DNA of 18,923 nt from an uncultured Synechococcaceae cyanobacterium (lineage in GTDB: Bacteria > Cyanobacteriota > Cyanobacteriia > PCC-6307 > Cyanobiaceae), in NCBI GenBank assembly GCA_902538695.1, contig CACBGC010000012.1:1-18923 (forward strand), read 5' to 3'. Below are positions 14,393 to 18,923 of the stretch, one piece after another. The position numbers were made by a program, and so were the translations under genes. Each line of letters begins with the position of its first letter. Position 1 is the stretch's first letter. The notes beneath the pieces were generated by a model, which was not told the origin of the DNA, searched no databases, and was given only the letters and a program-made list of their open reading frames with translations.

Positions 14393-16189
14393 TTATTCAT
14401 CAATTGTTATTTCAATATCTAATTCTTTTAATTGTGATTCAGAGACATTGGAAGGTGCATTTGTGAGAAGACATTTTGCTTGTTGATTTTTTGGAAAAGC
14501 AATGGTTTCTCTGATTGAATCTGCACCAATGATCAGCATGGTAATACGATCCAATCCAAACGCTATTCCACCATGAGGAGGAGCCCCCATTTCTAAGGCT
14601 TCTATTAAAAATCCAAATTTTTCATCAATCTCTTTATCAGTAAGTCCTACCGTTTTCAGAACCTGTCTTTGTAAGTTCGCCTCATGAATACGTAAAGAGC
14701 CACCTCCTAACTCCAATCCATTAAGAACTAAGTCATAAGCATTTGCTGTAGAGCTCTCAATTTCTTTTTTCAAGTTTTCAGAATCTTTAGATTTTATATT
14801 TTTTGGAGAACAAAAAGGATGATGTAAAGCTTCATATCTATTTTCATCTTCATTTCTCTCAAACATAGGGAAGTCAGTTACCCATAAGAAATTCCATTTG
14901 CTTTTATCTATGAGATTTAATTCTTTTGCGATATATTGTCTAACCCTATCTAATGACTGATTGACAATTTGTTTATCTCCAGCTCCTAAGAGGATTAAGT
15001 CTCCATCTTTTGCTTCTGTGATTTTTAAAATATCAGCTATATGCTCTTCACTTAAATTATTTTTAATTGCCCCAATAGTCTCAAGCTCATCTCCTTTGAC
15101 CCTTATAAAGGCTAAACCACCAGCTCCTGCGTCTTGAGCTACTTTGAAGATGTCACCTCCCGGTTTAATTCTTACATTGCTAATACTTGAATTACCTCCT
15201 TTGACTGTTATGGACTTTATATACCCTCCAGACTTAATTGCCTTGGTGAAAATATTAAATCCAATATTACCTAATACTCTTCCTAAATCTTTCAATAACA
15301 TTTGATATCTAGTATCTGGTCTATCAGTGCCGTAATTATCCATTGCTGCCTGCCATGTCATTCTTGGAAAAGCATTATTTAAATTAATATTTAACACTTC
15401 TTTCCATATTTTTTTTATGAGACTTTCATTAAAAGAAATTATTTCTTCTTCACTAATAAAGCTCATCTCAATATCTAATTGAGTAAACTCTGGCTGTCTA
15501 TCTGCCCTTAAGTCTTCATCACGGAAACATTTTGCGATTTGATAATACTTATCTAAGCCCCCAACCATTAAAAGTTGTTTAAAGAGTTGTGGGGATTGAG
15601 GTAAAGCAAAAAATTCTCCATTTGAAAGACGTGCAGGAACAAGAAAATCGCGAGCCCCTTCAGGAGTTGACTTTGTAAGTAATGGGGTCTCTACTTCTGT
15701 AAATCCAAAATTATCAAGAAATTCTCTAGCAACTTTAATAATCTTATGTCTTGTTTTTAAATTTTCTAGTAATTTTCCCCTTCTTAAATCAAGGTATCTA
15801 TATCTTAATCTGAGTTCCTCTTTTGTATTTTCATAATCATGTATAGATACTGGAAAAGGTAAGTTGTTTTTAATTTGGTTGAGAATTTGCAAATCTTTAA
15901 CCTTAAGCTCTAACTCTCCAGTACTTAAATTTGTATTTATGGAATCTTTGGGCCTTTCATGAATAATTCCGCTGACCATTATTACTGTTTCATTTCTTAG
16001 AGTTTCTGCCTGTTTAAATAGATCTGCACCATCATCGGGGTTAATTGTTATTTGTAGGAATCCACTATGGTCTCTTAAATCAATAAAAATTACTCCACCA
16101 TGATCTCTTCTTCTATCTACCCATCCGCATAAATTAACTAATTTACCAATATCTGTATTATTGAGTTCTTCACAAATTTTGTTTCTCAT
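14393..16189 (-). CDS. aspS: Aspartyl-tRNA synthetase
   Basis: Charges tRNA-Asp with aspartate. At 598 aa it is the long bacterial type: an OB-fold anticodon domain (1-105), a class II catalytic core interrupted by a GAD insertion (about 290-420), then the core again. Motif 2 is FRDEDLRADRQPEFTQLD (from 222) and motif 3 is GLDRITM (from 545). In the anticodon domain, RRRDHGGVIF places His30 where discriminating E. coli AspRS has Leu. A His at this place is one of two residues linked to tRNA-Asn recognition in Pseudomonas aeruginosa, so the enzyme may be non-discriminating and rely on GatCAB. The gene follows gcvT by 55 bp. No SD is visible before its ATG. Confidence 0.98.
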   Translation of the reverse strand: MRNKICEELNNTDIGKLVNLCGWVDRRRDHGGVIFIDLRDHSGFLQITINPDDGADLFKQAETLRNETVIMVSGIIHERPKDSINTNLSTGELELKVKDLQILNQIKNNLPFPVSIHDYENTKEELRLRYRYLDLRRGKLLENLKTRHKIIKVAREFLDNFGFTEVETPLLTKSTPEGARDFLVPARLSNGEFFALPQSPQLFKQLLMVGGLDKYYQIAKCFRDEDLRADRQPEFTQLDIEMSFISEEEIISFNESLIKKIWKEVLNINLNNAFPRMTWQAAMDNYGTDRPDTRYQMLLKDLGRVLGNIGFNIFTKAIKSGGYIKSITVKGGNSSISNVRIKPGGDIFKVAQDAGAGGLAFIRVKGDELETIGAIKNNLSEEHIADILKITEAKDGDLILLGAGDKQIVNQSLDRVRQYIAKELNLIDKSKWNFLWVTDFPMFERNEDENRYEALHHPFCSPKNIKSKDSENLKKEIESSTANAYDLVLNGLELGGGSLRIHEANLQRQVLKTVGLTDKEIDEKFGFLIEALEMGAPPHGGIAFGLDRITMLIIGADSIRETIAFPKNQQAKCLLTNAPSNVSESQLKELDIEITIDE

Positions 16190-16244
16190 CTAAGTATGGT
16201 TTATTTATCAATAACTTATAATAATTCTTTAAGGGTAAATTTAG

Positions 16245-17357
16245 TTAATAATTCTTTTTGTAAAATGCTCTTTTTGTTATAACCCCGTTGAATTTTTTGC
16301 CTCTTATTAATATTTCAACTTCATTATTTATTAAGGCATGCGAAATATTGATGTATGCAAAAGCAATAGCTTGTTGTTTAGTTGGAGACCAACTGCCGCT
16401 AGTGATAGTTCCAATATTCTCATCACCTTTAATCACTGCGCACCCTTTTCTTCCTATTGCTTTACCTTTTATGGAGAGACCAACTAACTTTTTTTGAATG
16501 CCTAATCTTGACTGCTCTTCAAGAACTCTTCTGCCAATGAATTCGTGATTATTTTCTAGATGTACTAACCATCCTAACCCTGCTTCATATGGAGAAGTTT
16601 CTTCATTTATGTCTTGCCCATAAAGATGCATGCCTGCTTCAAGTCTAAGAGTATCTCTAGCTCCTAAACCACAAGGTGCAACATTTTTAGAAATTGAGAA
16701 ATCCCATAAATTAATTGCTGCTTTTTTAGATAAAAGTATTTCTAGACCATTTTCCCCAGTATAGCCTGTCTTTGAAAAGAAAATTTTTTCCTTAGGAGAA
16801 ATATGTTCAAAAATTTTATATTCGCATCCAAAGTGAGGGATATGTGAGATCGAAGATTCAATCCATTCTTCAAATAAACCGAATGAGTTTTTTCCCTGTA
16901 GTGCTAAAAGTACTTTGTCTTTTTTAAAGTTTGTTATCGAAATTTCAGACATATTTAAATTATTTTTTATCCACTGAAAATCTTCTTGATATCTACTTGC
17001 ATTAACTATTAATAATAATTCTGATATGTCATTTTTTTGTATACCAAGGTCATAAATTATTAAATCATCTATTATTCCTCCTTTATCATTGAGCATTACT
17101 GTATAAAGCCCCTGACCTTCACAAAAGGAGTATAAATTAGTAGGAAAAAGTTTTTGAATATAATCCTTTGGATTGATTCCCTTGATAGAAATCACACCCA
17201 TGTGAGAAATATCAAATAATCCTGCTGAATATCTAACTGATTCATGCTCTTTAATTAATCCTGAAAATGTTATGGGCATTTCCCAACCTGCAAAATCCAC
17301 TAATTTTGCATTGGACTCAACATATTTTGAATAAAGAGGACTTTTTAGCAAATCCAT
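16245..17357 (-). CDS. gcvT: Glycine cleavage system aminomethyltransferase (T protein)
   Basis: Takes the aminomethyl group from the lipoyl H protein, releases ammonia and forms 5,10-methylene-tetrahydrofolate. In a cyanobacterium this handles photorespiratory glycine. The 370-aa protein shows the N-terminal block LVDFAGWEMPI (19-29), FDISHMG (48-54), IIDDLIIY with the catalytic Asp (Asp98; E. coli Asp101), the GYTGENGLEI folate-binding loop (198-207), CGLGARDTLRLEAGM (229-243) and the C-terminal GTITSG (316-321). The P and H protein genes are not in this window. It lies 50 bp after speB and 55 bp before aspS. The start ATG has no SD. Confidence 0.97.
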   Translation of the reverse strand: MDLLKSPLYSKYVESNAKLVDFAGWEMPITFSGLIKEHESVRYSAGLFDISHMGVISIKGINPKDYIQKLFPTNLYSFCEGQGLYTVMLNDKGGIIDDLIIYDLGIQKNDISELLLIVNASRYQEDFQWIKNNLNMSEISITNFKKDKVLLALQGKNSFGLFEEWIESSISHIPHFGCEYKIFEHISPKEKIFFSKTGYTGENGLEILLSKKAAINLWDFSISKNVAPCGLGARDTLRLEAGMHLYGQDINEETSPYEAGLGWLVHLENNHEFIGRRVLEEQSRLGIQKKLVGLSIKGKAIGRKGCAVIKGDENIGTITSGSWSPTKQQAIAFAYINISHALINNEVEILIRGKKFNGVITKRAFYKKNY

Positions 17358-17381
17358 GAAATATTTAGTTTCTATTTAGTA

Positions 17382-17409
17382 TTTCTACACTTTAGTTTAG
17401 AAATTTTTT
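17382..17409 (+). terminator. Hairpin plus T-run between speB and gcvT (weak)
   Basis: TTTCTA (17382-17387) and TAGAAA (17398-17403) form a 6-bp inverted repeat, with two further pairs in the loop, directly followed by TTTTTT (17404-17409). It resembles an intrinsic terminator on the plus strand, yet all nearby genes are on the minus strand. The stem has one G-C pair in its outer part. It may be chance, or it may end an antisense transcript. Confidence 0.2.
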
Positions 17410-18289
17410 ATTGCATATTTTCTAATAACAAAATTAAGCTTCTAAGTACTTTGGCTGCAACTATGCTACTTACTCCGCTTCTATCAATTTCTGGAGATAA
17501 TTCCACAATATCTGATCCCACGATTCTAAGGTCTTTTAAAGTTTTAAGTATCTCTTCAAAATCATTCCAAAAAAATCCTCCCGGTTCTGGAGTGCCCGTC
17601 CCTGCTAATAAACTGGGATCAAACCAATCTAAATCTATTGTTAAATAGATTGGAGACTTAGCGTATGGAAGAAGAGCTTGTTTTAACTCATATGCATTTC
17701 CGCCTGGACAAAAGTTAACTAATTGGTTGTTGTTATGCATAATTTCAAATTCTTCCTTAGTCCCACTTCTAATTCCTACTTGCAAAATTTTCTTTTCAGG
17801 TAGCACTTCTAAGCACCTTTTCATAGTACAAGCATGACTATGTTCATTTCCTATATATGATTCTCTTAAATCTGCATGAGCATCAAGTTGAACCAATATC
17901 AAATCTGGATATTTTTTTACTAATGCTTCAATTGCACCTCTTGTAATAGAGTGTTCGCCGCCAAGCATAATAGGACTAAGGCGTTTACTAATTAAATAAT
18001 TTGTTGCTGATATAACCGATTCAATAACGGACTTTGAGTCATTTTTATCAATTAGTATTGATCCAAAATCAACATACATAATATCCTCTAGGTCTTTTTT
18101 TATTTTTGGACAATATGTTTCTAAACAAGAACTGACTTGTCTTATTGCTTCTGGACCAAATCTTGCTCCTGGTTTAAACGAACATGTCCCGTCATAATTA
18201 ACTCCAAATATTCCAATTGAGCAATTTTCGGGACTTCTTTTTGCTCCCATATAAATTGCATTTTCGTTATCAAATAAATTTTTTGTCAT
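17408..18289 (-). CDS. speB: Agmatinase-type ureohydrolase
   Basis: A 293-aa binuclear-manganese ureohydrolase. The likely reaction is agmatine to putrescine and urea, feeding the adjacent spermidine synthase. All expected metal ligands are visible: His113 in GGEHS, Asp136/His138/Asp140 in DAHADLR, and Asp219/Asp221 in TIDLDWFDP. GTGTPEPGG (230-238) and SDIVELSPEID (259-269, Glu263) complete the family signature. The family also contains arginase, guanidinobutyrase, proclavaminate amidinohydrolase and guanidine hydrolase, so agmatine is inferred mainly from the neighbour. The motif DWFDPSLLAGTGTP departs from the DxLDPxxAPGTGTP wording I know from E. coli SpeB. Its start lies 1 nt after the speE stop, which implies co-expression. 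Confidence 0.88.
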   Translation of the reverse strand: MTKNLFDNENAIYMGAKRSPENCSIGIFGVNYDGTCSFKPGARFGPEAIRQVSSCLETYCPKIKKDLEDIMYVDFGSILIDKNDSKSVIESVISATNYLISKRLSPIMLGGEHSITRGAIEALVKKYPDLILVQLDAHADLRESYIGNEHSHACTMKRCLEVLPEKKILQVGIRSGTKEEFEIMHNNNQLVNFCPGGNAYELKQALLPYAKSPIYLTIDLDWFDPSLLAGTGTPEPGGFFWNDFEEILKTLKDLRIVGSDIVELSPEIDRSGVSSIVAAKVLRSLILLLENMQ

Positions 18290-18290
18290 C

Positions 18291-18923
18291 TTATGAATCT
18301 AGTTCTTTTACAATTTTATTTGGCATCATTTTGAATGCTGCATTTTGAAAATTTAAATTCCAAATTTCACATCCTTTTTCTATTTTTACGACTTCATCAT
18401 AATTTTGCTTTGATAAACTTAGATCTTCTGAAGAAGCAAATGTCCAACTCCAAATCCCGCTTGGATATATAGGCACAAAGGAATACATAGTTTCAGAAAC
18501 TTTAAATATATTTTTTAGGCTTTTCAAAATATTTATGTGAATATTTTTGAAGGATTCAGGAGATTCGCTTTGAGTTGCTAATATCCCCCTTGGTGCAAGT
18601 ATTCTTTTACATTCTTTATAAAAAGAATGTGAAAATAATAAATTTGAAAATTCTGAGGGATCTGAACAATCTATAAATATAACGTCGTAAAAATTATCTT
18701 TTGTTTTTTTTACCCATTTAACGCCGTCATCAATATGTATTTCTAATCTTTTGTCATTCCATGCTTCGCCTGCAATTTCTTTTAGAAATTTTTTAGATAT
18801 TTTGATTACCTCCTCATCAATTTCTACTAGATCAATTTTTGATATTTGAGAATATTTAACGCATTCTCTTATAGTACCACCGTCACCACCGCCAATAATT
18901 AGTACATTAGATTTTTCGTCAAT
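18291..18923 (-). CDS. speE: Spermidine synthase, C-terminal 210 residues (5' end beyond window)
   Basis: Transfers an aminopropyl group from decarboxylated SAM to putrescine, giving spermidine. The minus-strand frame is open from the right window edge to TAA at 18291-18293. An internal TTG at 18527 is not the start, because the reading frame continues upstream in-family. The visible part begins just before the nucleotide-binding loop NVLIIGGGDGGTIRE. It continues with LVEIDEEVI, the catalytic YDVIFIDCSDP block, ILATQSESP and FVPIYPSGIWSWTFASS. The N-terminal beta domain is missing only because the window ends. The gene is separated from speB by 1 nt, forming a putrescine-to-spermidine pair. 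Confidence 0.95.
   Translation of the reverse strand: MDEKSNVLIIGGGDGGTIRECVKYSQISKIDLVEIDEEVIKISKKFLKEIAGEAWNDKRLEIHIDDGVKWVKKTKDNFYDVIFIDCSDPSEFSNLLFSHSFYKECKRILAPRGILATQSESPESFKNIHINILKSLKNIFKVSETMYSFVPIYPSGIWSWTFASSEDLSLSKQNYDEVVKIEKGCEIWNLNFQNAAFKMMPNKIVKELDS

Noticed and set aside
18291..18527. Stand-alone 78-residue protein starting at TTG 18527
   Set aside because: The same frame continues upstream to the window edge with intact spermidine synthase motifs, so this is only the C-terminal part of speE.
1..18923. CRISPR arrays, insertion sequences, tRNA/rRNA genes, integration sites or a new defence system
   Set aside because: I saw no spaced direct repeats, transposase-like frames, cloverleaf-like genes or unknown accessory clusters. 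Every sizeable gene belongs to a known family.

Overview
The window looks like a piece of the chromosome of a high-light-adapted Prochlorococcus, or a very close picocyanobacterial relative. The reasons are a strongly AT-rich composition (roughly 30% GC by eye, not counted), very tight gene packing, few clear Shine-Dalgarno sites, a cyanobacterial-type group 2 sigma-70 factor, an AcnB aconitase and a phytol/dolichol-kinase-like membrane protein. This assignment rests on protein families recalled from memory, not on a database search. I see no mobile elements, CRISPR arrays, tRNA or rRNA genes. No gene-free stretch exceeds about 210 bases.

Left part (1-4807). The 5' portion of acnB (minus strand) enters from the left edge and is divergent from a class I DAHP synthase gene (aroG/aroF type, plus strand). 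The DAHP synthase gene converges on, and overlaps by 8 bp, a small membrane-protein gene of the phytol/dolichol kinase family. Immediately upstream of that gene on the minus strand is a group 2 sigma factor gene with the best ribosome binding site in the window.

Middle part (4808-9223). A very AT-rich spacer of about 200 bp separates the sigma gene from ppk (polyphosphate kinase). ppk is joined by an ATGA overlap to a DHA1-type MFS transporter gene. A tight divergent junction leads to cobA (uroporphyrinogen-III methyltransferase) on the plus strand, whose end overlaps the end of pabC by 28 bp.

Right part (9196-18923). Nine minus-strand genes follow one another in transcription order: speE (cut by the window edge), speB-like ureohydrolase, gcvT, aspS, pyrG, queE, queC, pabB, pabC. 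Spacings run from 4-bp overlaps to 75 bp. They cover polyamine synthesis, glycine cleavage and one-carbon supply, Asp-tRNA charging, CTP synthesis, 7-deazaguanine (preQ0) synthesis and p-aminobenzoate synthesis for folate. The last four (queE-queC-pabB-pabC) are tightly packed and serve two pathways that both draw on the GTP cyclohydrolase I product.

Overall this is a compact housekeeping region. I found no convincing new system. The most unusual points are a Cys in place of the usual PLP-contacting Glu in the PabC-like enzyme, an AspRS residue typical of non-discriminating enzymes, convergent genes with overlapping ends, and SD-like sites displaced from their genes.
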